64,000 nt of DNA, from the NCBI RefSeq assembly GCF_963855985.1, contig NC_087099.1:12058001-12122000 (forward strand), given 5' to 3'. Positions 1 to 10,978 of the stretch are shown here, piece by piece; the stretch's first letter is position 1, and each line of letters begins with the position of its first letter. Under the pieces are notes generated by a model. That model was not told the DNA's origin and made no database searches. It saw only the letters and a list, made by a program, of their open reading frames with translations. Source of the DNA: Ostrinia nubilalis (lineage: Eukaryota; Arthropoda; Insecta; Lepidoptera; Crambidae). Position numbers and translations under genes: made by a program.

Positions 1-109
1 GCTTATCTTGACCAGCTCGGCAATTAGCGGCGATCTTCGGATGGTACCTTTCAATTAAACAAAGATTACCAATTTGCACTTGCTTAACGTGTTAAGTTAC
101 ACACGTATA

Positions 110-1194
110 CAGTGTGAGTCACGTTAAAGTGTACATATGAAAATAGATGAAACTAGACCTATTTTTATCGACAAAAAAGAGGTCAAAATTTTTTTGAGAT
201 TTTTTTTTAATTTTTTATAGAATTTTTTTTCTTCCAATTACTTATTGTAAAGAAAACGTAATAACTTTTAAACTAAGCGGTATATCCTGATAAAATAAAA
301 ACAGTAATAATGCTTAATAACAGGCGATACTAAAAAAATACATAAAATACACAAAAAAGGCCAACAAATAATAAAAAATGAAACTTTTTGAAAAAAATCT
401 GCTTTAAAATTCGTGTTTTTTTGGTTATTTGATAAATTTCTCTAAAAAATGCCCCTATAACCGGTAGTTTTTATTACTCTATATTATTCTCTATCGTATT
501 ACCTTCGTAAAACCAAAAATCGCATGTCTCTATCCCTATCACAACGTTTGCAATGATCGTTTGAACTAAGCCTCTCCGGGCGTGCCATTCAACGCTTCGT
601 TAACAACGAAACTGAAAATGGCTCTAGATTTGTAATTTTGATAAAGACAAGTTAGATTTCAAATAAAAACAAAAGATTTCGAAGTAAAATAAGCATTTTA
701 GTTAAAATTAAAATTGTCTCTACCTGTAGCGGAGAATAATGTTGTGGCAGGCCTTTGTTCAAACGATCATAGCAAATGTTGTGATAGGGATAGAGACATG
801 CGATTTGTGGGTTTACGAAGGTAATACGATAGAGAATTATAAAAAGTAAAGCATTTTTCGGAGAAATTTATCAAATAACCAAAAAAATACGAATTTATAA
901 GCAAATTTTTTTCAAAAAGTATCATTTTTTATTATTTGTTGGCATTTTTTGTGTTTTTTATGTATTTTTTTAGTATCGTTAGTTATTTAGCATTATTACT
1001 GTTTTTATTTTATCAGGATATACCGCTTAGTTTAAAAGTTATTACGTTTTCTTTACAATAAGTAATTGGAAGAAAAAAAATTCTATAAAAAATTTAAAAA
1101 AAAATCTCAAAAATTTTTTGACCTCTTTTTTGTCGATAAAAATAGGTCTAGTTTCATCTATTTTCATATGTACACTTTAACGTGACTCACACTG
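110..1194. mobile_element. Palindromic foldback/MITE element, TA target site
   Basis: Two arms of roughly 460 bp (about 110-566 and 742-1194) are imperfect reverse complements of each other around a ~175-bp unpaired centre. The outer ends read CAGTGTGAGTCACG and CGTGACTCACACTG, and each is bounded by TA (108-109 and 1195-1196), as expected for a Tc1/mariner-type TA target duplication. The arms are AT-rich and contain no reading frame, so this is a non-autonomous element. Family assignment rests only on the TA duplication and the CAGTG-type ends; the structure itself is seen directly. Confidence 0.85.
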
Positions 1195-1212
1195 TATGTA
1201 TACAAACGATGC

Positions 1213-1335
1213 TCGCTAATGTGACGCAGTAAATCGAACTCACAGCGTTGAATGTGGTTGAATAGACCTCTGTGATTGGTTAGTGTGTGACCCTGTGCGT
1301 CCACGCGCACTGTGAGACCTCATAGTAATGTTTTT
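1213..1335. repeat. Dispersed repeat, inverted copy at 57070-57190
   Basis: This stretch, including the blocks GTGTGTGACCCTGTGCGTCC and CTGTGAGACCTCATAGTAATG-like sequence, recurs in reverse complement at 57070-57190 with scattered differences. It lies directly beside the palindromic element ending at 1194. No reading frame or terminal structure defines its family. Confidence 0.7.
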
Positions 1336-1656
1336 GAATACGGGCGTTAGTGTTAAGAGCGCGTTAGACGGGGTTATTGTCAATTACTTAGCCACAAAGC
1401 TGATTCGTAACTGTTGTAAGTTTAAAAGTAAACTCGATATAAACAGAAACAAAATAATACTTCGATTTATGAGCAATATTTTAATATTCGTACCTATACT
1501 AAATGATTTTATTCATGCACCTACTCGTATACTGCGTTTTCCAAATAAATATCTTTATTATTAATTACCTACTTTATTTATTAACGTAAGACGTTTTCTT
1601 CTTTAACCCTAAGTGCTCGCATGAGACCGCGGTAACAATTTTCTCTTTAACTAAAA

Positions 1657-1755
1657 TAGAGAAACACGGCTCTCAACGCGACATTTTTTGTACAATAACA
1701 ATAATATTTTATTTAACTCATACAAAAAATGTTGCGGTGAGACCCGTGTTTCTTT
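1657..1755. repeat. Short inverted repeat (hairpin)
   Basis: The left arm around GAAACACGGCTCTCAACGCG and the right arm ending TGAGACCCGTGTTTC pair as an imperfect ~35-bp stem, with CATTTTTTGTA against TACAAAAAATG near the loop. The ~28-bp loop is AT-rich. It resembles a very small MITE. The core AGACCCGTGT recurs elsewhere in the window without the hairpin. Confidence 0.55.
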
Positions 1756-2326
1756 ATCACTTTCATCTGATACCGTAATGCTTAAGAATAGTTAAAACCA
1801 AACAAACCATTGAAACCAAACTCTTAACCCATTTGAACATAGCCATTATTGTCGTGTGCGATGTCCATTGTGGGGCAAGTGCTATTATCGCATATTGTGT
1901 GCGCCGGCCATTGTTTTGGACATTGTGATTAGATTCCGAGTAATTAGGACTCCACTGGATTCATATTCAGCAATAGCTACTTGAGTTTAATTGGCTTTGT
2001 ACTAATTATTATTATTAGGATACTTAGTGCTTAATAGCTGGTTAAGGTGGGCTAATGCAATTCCTATAATAGGGTTAATTATTATTATTTCTGTATGTAT
2101 AGTCCTTTGTGTAATTTGCTGTCAACTTTACATACGAGTAGGTATAGTAAGCAGGTAGAATTTTCTGATTCAATAAAAATAATACCATTATTTTTTATTG
2201 ACGAATTAATAACTCTATCTTTTATCAATAGTAGGTACGTACAACAGAGATAGACACTATTATGTTTTCTGTAAATATCCGCTTTTGATGTAAAAAGCTT
2301 TATTGTATTTTTATGGCTGCTTTAAA
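1756..2326. other. No gene seen
   Basis: AT-rich sequence with only short stop-ridden frames. I see no splice-bounded coding segment and no clear repeat structure before the Helitron-like element begins. Confidence 0.6.
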
Positions 2327-2586
2327 TCTATACTAATATTATAAAGCTGAAGAGTTTGTTTGTTTGTTTGTTTGATTGTTTGTTTGTTTACTTGAACGCG
2401 CTAATCTCCGGAACTACTGGTCCGATTTTTTAGTTAGGATTGTTTAGTTAGGTTAGATAGCCCATTTATCAAGAAAGGCTATATATAGGCTATACAATAT
2501 CACGCTACGATCAATAGGAGCAGAGCAACAATGAAAAATGTTGCGAAAACGGGTTTTCACGCATACGAAGTCGCGGGCACAGCTAG
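2327..2586 (+). mobile_element. Helitron-like non-autonomous element (Lep1 type)
   Basis: The left end begins TCTATACTAATATTATAAAG and runs into a (TTTG)n tract. The right end reads GCGGGCACAGCTAGT. These ends match the abundant lepidopteran Lep1-type Helitron-like repeats as I recall them (5' TC, 3' CTAG, no target duplication). There are no terminal inverted repeats and no coding capacity. Shorter relatives occur at 10842-10978 and 13084-13260. Confidence 0.8.
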
Positions 2587-2885
2587 TAAATAAATAAAAC
2601 TATCAGTACTTATAATCAGATTGAATACGTAAACATACGTCCTTTTTATTATGCAACAACAATCATTGAAAGTGTTGAACTCAGAATATAAAATAAACGC
2701 AAGACACCAGACCCATGTATTGAGAAAAATTGAAGCTGCACAGAGCTCGATCCAGACACAAAGGGCGAGCAAATTGAAAGCTGAGAATAGGAAATATCGA
2801 AGAAGATACATCCACAATAAAGTTGAATCAGTAAGCTCGTTACAACCAAACTATCTTGACACAAGAGACTTAATTAGACCAACAC

Positions 2886-3002
2886 AGGCTGAGTTGCACG
2901 TAACTTTGACCGTAACTTTCACGATAACCGGTGATTTTTATATGGAGTTTCACAGATTTTTACGTTTGTCAAAGTTAAAGAAGATGGTGCAACCCAGCCT
3001 AA
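2886..3002 (+). mobile_element. ~120-bp MITE, family M copy 1 (diverged)
   Basis: It begins AGGCTGAGTTGCAC and ends GATGGTGCAACCCAGCCT. The interior shares the ATAACCGGTG...TATGGAGTTT...GTTTGTCAAAGTTAAAG core with copies at 7825, 10234, 20903, 50544 and 61701, plus a truncated inverted copy at 49163. The ends form a terminal inverted repeat around GGCTGAGTTGCACCA. It is non-coding; a 123-residue open frame running through it is accidental. Confidence 0.8.
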
Positions 3003-4326
3003 AAGCAAGACAGAGAAGCTAATTTAAAGCTAGAGATTTTTGTTTTTAGTTCATCAGATTATCGTATCAAATATTCTCTTTGTAAATATCATCCATTGAC
3101 ATCTCTAATCTCATAAAGTGTTGCCTGCTCTATTCAAAAAGACAGTTTTATTTCATTTTATACATTCAAAATATCGGTTTATGTCTAATGTAAACATAGC
3201 GTAATTTTAGGATTAGTGCGTTGTATGATTTGAGCAAAAATGCGCTCGAAATACTTATTTTATGTTAAAACATTTAAAACGACATTCCCAACCAACCAAC
3301 CAATGAGGTTTTTTCACTACTTTATGACCCTACCAACAAATTAGTGCAAGGTGTCAATAATAATTACATCTGTTTGCTGCTTGGACCTACTCAAACATGT
3401 TACACTGTGATATATCGAACGATATAATCCAGGATGGAGGTGTGGGACATGGATACGGTATGGCATGAATTGGTAAGAAATAGACGTCAGAGACTGGAAT
3501 AAAGCATCAAAGCAATACTTCTGAAACCTACGCGTTGCTTTTTAAATAAAAATCATACTTTTGTACCTATTTATTGCGCAGTTTTTGCTATAGATACAAA
3601 AAGCTATGTAGCTGAAGATTTGATACATCAAAAATGAATTAAAATTTTGGGAACTGATTGCAGATTGCAGTTATGGTGAATTTCCAAGAGCAATAAAACA
3701 AACATAATGACAAACGTAGGTACCATGTAATGGCAACTTGGTCCTTTGAACACCTTTTAGGTAGTGAACCAAAATGCAGCAACCCAAAGGATATCCACCT
3801 TCATCACAGGAGTACTGTTACCGCTACACTACGGCCTGCGGATAGTTGGCTTTGAAAGTAATTCCATTCAACTCTGCGAGGAGGTCTGTAGTAACAAAAT
3901 TGATGTTTCTATTTAACGTATCTAGTAAATATACCTAATCCAAATATTAGAAGTTATATCACGTAACTTTATCGATAGTTATTAACTCACAATTTGATAG
4001 CCCAATTTGGAGCTTTATCAGGCAATTAACGAGTCTGCGTAGTTCAGTCAGCCACAAATTTCCTAATTCCAATTACCTAACTCTATTGTTTAAGTTTACA
4101 GCGTAAAGCTCATATGAATTATTTCTGATAAATTAGAAATTACTGTTATGTCATGTACACGTTGTCATGGTCCATTGGTATTCTGTGGTGACTAATATTT
4201 TAAACATTAACAAACCAACATTGCACTGGTAGTAAAGAAATGATAGGCTATAGTGGTAATAGGCTAAGAGTTGCATCACAATCAATGGTAGATCATTTCT
4301 AATGACACCTATTTAGTTGAAGAAGT
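3003..4326. other. No gene seen
   Basis: 1.3 kb of AT-rich sequence with no long frame, no recognisable exon and no clear repeat ends, apart from a TAAATAAA microsatellite at its right edge that belongs to the SINE tail. Confidence 0.6.
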
Positions 4327-4594
4327 TTAATAAATAAATAAATAAATATCCTTAGACATTTTACACTGCGCTTCTAGTCCCAAACTAAGCAAAGCTTGTA
4401 CTATGGGTACTAGACAACGGATATAAACATACTTAAATACTTTTTTTTTGTAAATACATACTTATTATACATAGAAAACACCCAGTCCAATACAAACAAA
4501 TATGTTCATGCACACAAATGTTTGTACTGTGCGGGAATCGAACCCGCTACCTCCGGAATAGTAGTCCGTTTCGAACCACTACACCAAACGGCCG
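4327..4594 (-). mobile_element. tRNA-headed SINE
   Basis: Read on the minus strand, the head carries an A-box-like GGTGTAGTGGTT and a B box GGTTCGATTCC (about 4510-4594). An unrelated body and an (ATTT)n-type tail at 4327-4350 follow. This is the layout of a tRNA-derived SINE transcribed by RNA polymerase III. The tRNA-like part lacks a convincing full cloverleaf, so it is not called as a functional tRNA gene. Confidence 0.75.
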
Positions 4595-6405
4595 ACTAAT
4601 ATCTCTACAACTATGAAAAATAAAGGAAATTAAGATTAAATTATATGTATTTATAAAAGGATCGATCGCTAAAGTAAAGATGTTTCAATGTAACAAATCT
4701 CTAAAACATAATCGGATAAAGTGCGAAAACCATGGGATACCTTTTACACTCCTTTTACACTCATTCAATTGAGTATTGAGTCTATTCACAACTTGGAAAA
4801 TCTGCCATGAAATGGCTTCGCAAAAACCCTGTGAATCTAAATGGAAACCAGCTTTCAAAACGTTATGAATGGACATGTTGAGGCAAGTGTGATTGTATAG
4901 TGACAGAAAAAAGATAACAAATACATAGTGTCATAATCTCTTTAATAAGATCAGCGAAGCCTAAAATTCTTCTTAGTTACGTAAAATCTTTAAGGCAATT
5001 AAGGAGTTGTCCAATAATTAAAGAGCAGCAAAAACACTAGACCGAAAGGATAATTGTTATAATTTGATTTTAAAGTAAACTGATGACGTAGGTACTCGTA
5101 TTTATACCAAAGGTACCTACTAAAGGTTAGCCAGTCGTCACCCAACTGTAATTTCAGTTTACCCGTGTTCATGGCGCTCCGAAACGTTCTTGCAAGTGTT
5201 CTGAAATATCAGAGGCTATCCATCCAATAGAAAGTACGTGGAAAGCATTCCATGGTATCTACCATAATATTTACTTCAATCATGTTAACTCCCATTAACT
5301 AAATTATCACAGAATACATAATAGTAGTAGACCGAGCGTGTACTAATAGGTTGCGTGTACTCACAGGCGCGTGGCGGCCCCGACTTATTTACAACTCCGA
5401 GTTGTCGCGTGCTATAGGTACTTATCACGGCAGGCATAGGCGAGTGACAGAGGCCTGATATTACCAAGTAATACGCCTGTAAAAAGGTTTGTATCAGAAC
5501 CGTAATAAAAAAACTCGCAATTTTAAATAACAAAAGAGACGGTGATTAACAAAAGCCCTCGCCCAAAAGGAATTAGAAAGTTAACATCCAAATCGAGGCG
5601 GCCTCCTTTAACCGAATCTAACCCAAGTGATGTTTTAATTATACACCCTGCCGGTTACACATCTCACAGAGAATACGTTTTATTTCTCCTTGTTTCGCAT
5701 TAATTACGGAGCTTCCCTCACAAGGTAGGGTCCTATACTCGTGCCATGATATGTTTGCAGGCATTTGTAGAGATAAGGAATTTAGGGGAAAACTGGATGC
5801 CGCGTTTGTAATATATGTTATTGCTGGTTTATTTGCAAGGCATTTCGCTTGTATAGTTCTAGTGAATTCCCTAGGCCCATTTATTCTAAACCTGACGCAT
5901 CAAGATGAATAGTATTTAAAATAAATTTATATTTATTTATTTATTTCAATCTTATATGCACATAAAAACACTGTACATTTCTGGTTTGAAAAGTGTAACA
6001 ATGTACTTGCCCCTCTGAACTCATTTTAAAAATCACGAACCACGAAGACGTCCTCCAACATTCGTTTGTTTTAACCCTTTACCTACGGGCCCTTGGAAAC
6101 CCAAAGTCGCCTCTCAATACGGGGTATTTTAACCTATAAAATTGTTTGCTCCACTTTACATCAAGATATTTTAAAAAGTATGAGACTTACGGTATAGAAA
6201 TTTGGAATATTATATTCTGCAACTAATGTAGTTTCATAATTACAAGCGCATTTTACACTTAATTTGCAATTTTATTGTTTTTTTGTCGTAAACCGTGATT
6301 TAGTATTGGCTTTGCCAAAATAACAATAGATGCCACCCGTATTGAGAAGTGACTTTTGACTTGGCAACTATAGGTGCCTCCCGTAGGTAAGAGGTTAACC
6401 ATTGC
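4595..6405. other. No gene seen
   Basis: 1.8 kb with only short frames. It holds a small ATTT microsatellite near 5930-5945. No exon-like segment, tRNA or terminal repeat pair was recognised. Confidence 0.55.
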
Positions 6406-6505
6406 TGGACATAGACGGGAAGCCAAGGATTTCCACGAAGATTGGTCATGCGCTGCCCGCATCCAGATATTTCCTGCGACCTTCACCAGCTCGTCCAACA
6501 ATGCC
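6406..6505 (-). pseudogene. LINE ORF2 C-terminal fragment
   Basis: The minus-strand translation contains DELVKVAGNIWMRAAHDQ followed by SW. This is the D-L-x-K-x-A-G-x-x-W-M-x-x-A-x-D-R-x-x-W signature seen at the C-terminus of many insect endonuclease/reverse-transcriptase LINE proteins. Only about 30 residues survive. Similar fragments recur at 9995, 13266, 14939, 31305, 51422 and 54837. Confidence 0.65.
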
Positions 6506-6814
6506 TTCCAATAAATAAACCTAATTAGTCCAGAACAGCAATTACCTTTGTTACCTTATACCTTGCTTGCCAATTAAGTTACTGTTCCCTTAGAAAATCT
6601 TTCAACTAATAACAACGGAGAAAAATAAATCCTTCCTCATAAAAGAGACAAGGAAGATTGTTAAATGATAACTATGGTGGATAACGGTTATAACTCAATA
6701 AATAACAGTTAATTTGTATCGTCCTGTCGACCTTATTATCGACTCACTCCAGTTACTATCTTGACAGAACATTCGTTAACCAATATAAACAAGACAACAT
6801 CGGTGTGCTTGCTT

Positions 6815-6969
6815 ACCATGAGTTTACATTAGGTGTGCTCGATAGCGAGTACGTAAAAAAATGTATGACAGATTGTACAACGCCCCTAGTGACTACTTTC
6901 AAGAACTAAAATCTTCATAGATTTTTGTGACACACTCGCTAGCGAGCACACCTTACGTGAACTCATGGT
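6815..6969. mobile_element. Small MITE with ~33-bp inverted ends
   Basis: The left end ACCATGAGTTTACATTAGGT and right end CCTTACGTGAACTCATGGT are near-perfect inverted repeats. They continue inward through GTGTGCTCG(A/C)TAGCGAG. The ~80-bp centre is non-coding. The target duplication is not clear, so no superfamily is assigned. Confidence 0.75.
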
Positions 6970-7213
6970 GTGCACATTGCACACATGTCTAGAATTGTAC
7001 AAGATAAAAATGCTTGACTGAAACTGTGAACTGAAGGATAGAAGAGAACTAAAATCAACAATGAATAATAAAGGGGGATATCGAGCTTTGTAATGTTCCT
7101 TGAAGGTCTAAGTCCTATGATGGACTGCCATAGACTAAATAATGGTACTAAATCCATAATTGCACATTTAGAATACGCAAATGTTAGAACACACTAAAAA
7201 GGACTATCTATAC

Positions 7214-7362
7214 TAAGGCTGACAAAGGTGACATGAGTTTCTTCCGCCACTTCTTCTCAGCACCATATGTTGTCCCGAAGTGGTGGTAGGGCAAGCTATA
7301 TTTGGGACGTGTATAAGTGCCCTAGAAAGGGCCTATGTACTGAATAAACTATTTGAATTTTA
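7214..7362 (-). repeat. Dispersed retroelement 3'-end fragment
   Basis: The reverse complement includes GCCCTACCACCACTTCGGGA and AAGTGGCGGAAGAAACTCA. The same blocks occur at 49700-49880 and, more diverged, at 19290-19490, with a scrap at 23706-23800. It looks like a conserved 3' portion of a common lepidopteran retroelement; I cannot name the family. Confidence 0.6.
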
Positions 7363-7824
7363 ATGGATTGGTGGTTTATGATATTAGAACTCCTAGCAAC
7401 ATCATATCGCTTACAAGCGCCCGTTTATTCGATTCCGAGTTCGAGCGCGTTCAATTTCACCGCGCCGGTAATGCGGTATTTTCACCGATACGCAAATGTT
7501 CAATATGCCGTAGTATGCGTGTGTCACAGAAATATTAGAAAAGCGTATTTGTTTTCATTTTAGAACAAAACTTTTTCCTGAAAAGATAGGGGTAAATAAC
7601 AGAAATTTTTATTTCTACAGTTTTCTAAAATTATGTCTTATGCCAAATAGTAATTGCTAATCATTTGTGCTGGCGCTGCTTTTCTTTTGGTTTAGGTATA
7701 ATTTTTTACCCAAGTATCCAAAAAAAAAAAACATACAGCTGTCTGTGTAGTACCTAAAGTTTTGGTAAAAATGTTTTGTCACTTTTTGACAAAAGAAGTC
7801 TGTGATAGAGATCCAAAATAGTGT

Positions 7825-7948
7825 AAGGCTGAGTTGCACCACCTAACTTTGACCGTAACTATAACGATAACCGGTGTTTTTTATATGGAGTTTGACAGAT
7901 TTTTGACGTTTGTCAAAGTTAAAGTAAGATGGTGCAACCCAGCTTAAG
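7825..7948 (+). mobile_element. ~120-bp MITE, family M copy 2 (well preserved)
   Basis: An intact copy running from AAGGCTGAGTTGCACCACC to GATGGTGCAACCCAGCTTAA. The ends are inverted repeats of one another, and the interior includes ACGTTTGTCAAAGTTAAAG. It serves as the reference for the other family members in this window. Confidence 0.85.
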
Positions 7949-9994
7949 TATAGTGAAAATTAAATCATCAGATATAGAGTATATGAATATTCATAGTTCT
8001 GACAACATAAAGTAGATAAATATAAACCGCGAGATGTCACCAAGAACATAAAACAATATTGTCCCTAGCTATACAATGCCTAGGCTTTAGCAGCCGGATT
8101 TTTCCAGTTTCCCGCGACAGCTACGCGGCTTACGGAGGAATGTAATAACATAGATAGGGGCGTTCCGTGAGTATAATGCCTACAATTTGAAATCGCAAAT
8201 GCCTCCGCGAGCAATTCGCGAGATATTCCGCGTAGGGCTGCGAGTGAGGTGTAGGCGAAGTGAAATGACGTGCTCAAGCAGACGAGAATAGCCGCTATTT
8301 GCCTCATCAGGCGTAGGTATACGTTTTCATTCGTTCGTTCGTTCGGTTAGACACGTTTCATATAATAGCGGCCATTCCGTGCAACTATTTATGCTACGTA
8401 ATTGCATTACTTTGCACAGTGGCTCCACATTAGCTACACAAATAATGTTAGTAATTTGAAAAATTATAAAGTTTGGCTGTTCTTAACAGGGATGTTTCCT
8501 GGGTCAAAAAGCAAGAGTTTTAATTAGTCCGTCAGTTAACTTATCAAAAAATACTCTACACGTATTTTTCACTTTTTCAAACTAATGAAAATTTAAAGAG
8601 ATAAAGCGCGCCAAAGTTCATAAGAAGAAGCCCGTGACGTCAATGAGTGCATAAAAGTGCCGCACTTTGTGACGTCGCGCGGAACTTCAACGCACCATAA
8701 CTATGAAATTATTTGTTAAGATTGACAAATAAAAATATATGTAGGTATCCAATATTAAACATGACGGACTAAAAAAATTTTTTTTAGGAAACTAGCCTAC
8801 TAGGTACCTCCATTTCGTCTGATAATTGGAAACTACCAGATTGGCTACGTCAATAAGCTATGGCTGGTTCGAAAGTGTAATAGTGGAAACTGGTTAATTT
8901 TTCCAGTTTTCCGCGACGCTACGTAATACGTAATCCGCTGTATGTTTCAGTTTTAAGCATCAAAAACTTGCTTGAATCTATTCATCAGATCCATAAATTG
9001 ACGTGTTTACAAATAAAAGTGCTCTTTGAGAGCCTACTTACAGAAAATAAATAAATATGATGATTTTACACTATTCAAAACCATATTTTTACTTGACAGC
9101 CCTACACAACCGCACCGTTCGCGAAATATAACGGATTTTTTATTATCTCAAGACGTCTTTAGTAATCGCAAAGTCTTCTAGACCCAGTCGCTTTGCTTCA
9201 AAGATCCAGACGATTCTTGTTATTTCTGCGTAACTTTTATGGGCCTACAAATACCTATTTAGTATTCGCTCCTTTGACTCACAGAATAGTCTTGAATGTT
9301 GCGAAGGAATGGAATAAAATAAAACGTTTTTTATCGGTGAAACTCCTTTCAGTAAGTTTGTTGCTATCTGCATATAGTCTACGCTCCGACCCTACAATTC
9401 CCATATCCACTGCCCCGAGAGCTTTCAGCTGGAGAATTCAAATAATAATATTATGCAGGTTTGTATGGTTTGGTGGCTAGCTTGCATTTTATGCAAACAA
9501 GAGGGTCGAAAAACCACTAAAAATGATTTTATGTAGATATAAATTGCAGCTGCAAAAACCTCAAAGTTAACAGAATGAATTTCATTTTGTATACGTAAAC
9601 AAAACTTCAATTAAATCGACTAAATTGGATTCCCGGCGAAATGCAGGGCCGACGGGCGACAGGCCTAAATGAAATAGAAAGGTTGGGCTCTAATAGACGC
9701 CTCCATATATCTAAGGTGTGACGTCACGGGAAGCCGCAGAGATGCAAAGTCCAAAAAGGTGGGTAACAACAAATTAATTACGCTCTCAAAGCTGTAAAGA
9801 TTTATTATAGCTAAGATGTACGAGAGAACTTCTCATAATTTACAGGAAATTCACTGAGAGACTTAAACAACAGATTCAGAAGTACAAACAGATTTTAGAC
9901 CATATTTCGAATCTTTTGAGTTAGCTAAAACAATTAGGCAAGGAAATGAAGCAAATACTCTATCATGACGGTAAAAGTCTAATAATATAATTAA
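7949..9994. other. No gene seen
   Basis: 2 kb of non-coding sequence. It contains a TTCG microsatellite near 8328-8345, two partial repeats of TTTTTCCAGTTT(C/T)CCGCGAC (8098 and 8898), and CRE-like TGACGTCA palindromes near 8636 and 9719. None of these is tied to a gene here. Confidence 0.5.
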
Positions 9995-10125
9995 CAACAT
10001 CTGGATGAGAGGCCTTGGATTGGAGACACCCGCGGCAGAGGAAGCTGGTATAAACTGGATGCAAGTGACCAGAGGCAGAAGTCGGGGGAAGGTTAAAGAG
10101 GAGACCTGTATTCGAAGACACACCC
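9995..10125 (+). pseudogene. LINE ORF2 C-terminal fragment
   Basis: The plus-strand translation includes AGINWMQVTRGRSRG. It resembles the A-G-x-N-W-M-Q-x-x-x-x-R-x-x-W-R segment near the C-terminus of insect LINE reverse transcriptases. Only this tail is present and it is diverged. It matches the same protein region as the fragment at 6406-6505. Confidence 0.5.
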
Positions 10126-10233
10126 AAAGGGTGATATAGATACTAGTAGATAGATGTATTTATTGGCTTAAGCAAATGTTAAATAGGTAGAACAGCTGTT
10201 GGCAACGTTCTATCCCAATCTAGTTTTAAATTT

Positions 10234-10357
10234 TAAGGCTGAGTTGCACCACCTAACTTTGACAGTAACTATAGTGATAACCGGCGTTTTTTGTATGGAA
10301 TTTGTCAGATTTTTGACGTTTGTCAAAGTTAAAGTAAGATGATGCAACCCAGCCTTA
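10234..10357 (+). mobile_element. ~120-bp MITE, family M copy 3
   Basis: Same ends (AAGGCTGAGTTGCACCACC and GATGCAACCCAGCCTTA) and the same core as copy 2, with a few substitutions such as GATGATGCAACC for GATGGTGCAACC. It is complete and uninterrupted. Confidence 0.85.
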
Positions 10358-10841
10358 GTCATATATGATCACGTACGAAGCGTGCTAAGTTTCCTAAATG
10401 TGACGTGCAGCTGTTCATTCTAGGCTGTGACGTCACCTATCAATATTCGATGAGCCGTGGAATTGTTTTCTTTCTGAAAACCGCAATAAATACTGAGTCA
10501 GCTGAAGGTTGCAAGATTAAAAACATTAATCGGCTGAACTCAATGAGATTTGTAAAATCCTCATATTCACTAGAAATCTCTAGGTTTATGTCATGGGTAT
10601 AAATTTTTGGCGGGGTTCCTCGATAGTTTGGTAGAATAAGAGCAATCCAAATTACAATTAAGCTCATAAATTCAAAAATAAAGTCAAAATCAAGCGACTG
10701 AATACTTCTAGGTTTATCCATCACTACTCGTAAGCTCTAGATTATATGACTCTATCGCAAGCAGGACAATGCGTGGTAAGACGAATATTAATTCTGGCTC
10801 TTAGTGATTTCATCACAATTTCACTTTGTAAGGAAAGACTT
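10358..10841. other. No gene seen
   Basis: Short frames exist on both strands, but none has splice sites or recognisable composition. A TGACGTCA palindrome lies near 10428. No repeat structure was identified. Confidence 0.5.
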
Positions 10842-10978
10842 TACTAATATTATAAAGAGGAAAGATTTTATTGAAGCTCCGAAACTACTGGACCAATTTG
10901 AAAAGATATTTCAGCATTAGAATCCTACATTATGTTTGACTAACCTAGATGGTACGAAGTTCGCCGGGGCAGCTAGTA
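10842..10978 (+). mobile_element. Short Helitron-like element (Lep1 type)
   Basis: It begins ACTAATATTATAAAG and ends GCCGGGGCAGCTAGT, the same terminal signature as the element at 2327-2586, with a shortened interior lacking the (TTTG)n tract. Non-coding. Confidence 0.7.

Noticed and set aside
2651..3022. 123-codon open frame on the plus strand
   Set aside because: Its second half is a family M MITE and the rest has no recognisable domain.
4510..4594. tRNA gene on the minus strand
   Set aside because: A and B boxes are present, but the acceptor and anticodon stems do not pair and a SINE body and tail follow. The same applies to 25921-25970 and 56503-56580.
8636..10436. TGACGTCA (CRE-like) palindromes as an enhancer
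   Set aside because: Three eight-base palindromes in 1.8 kb (near 8636, 9719 and 10428) without any nearby gene are weak evidence.
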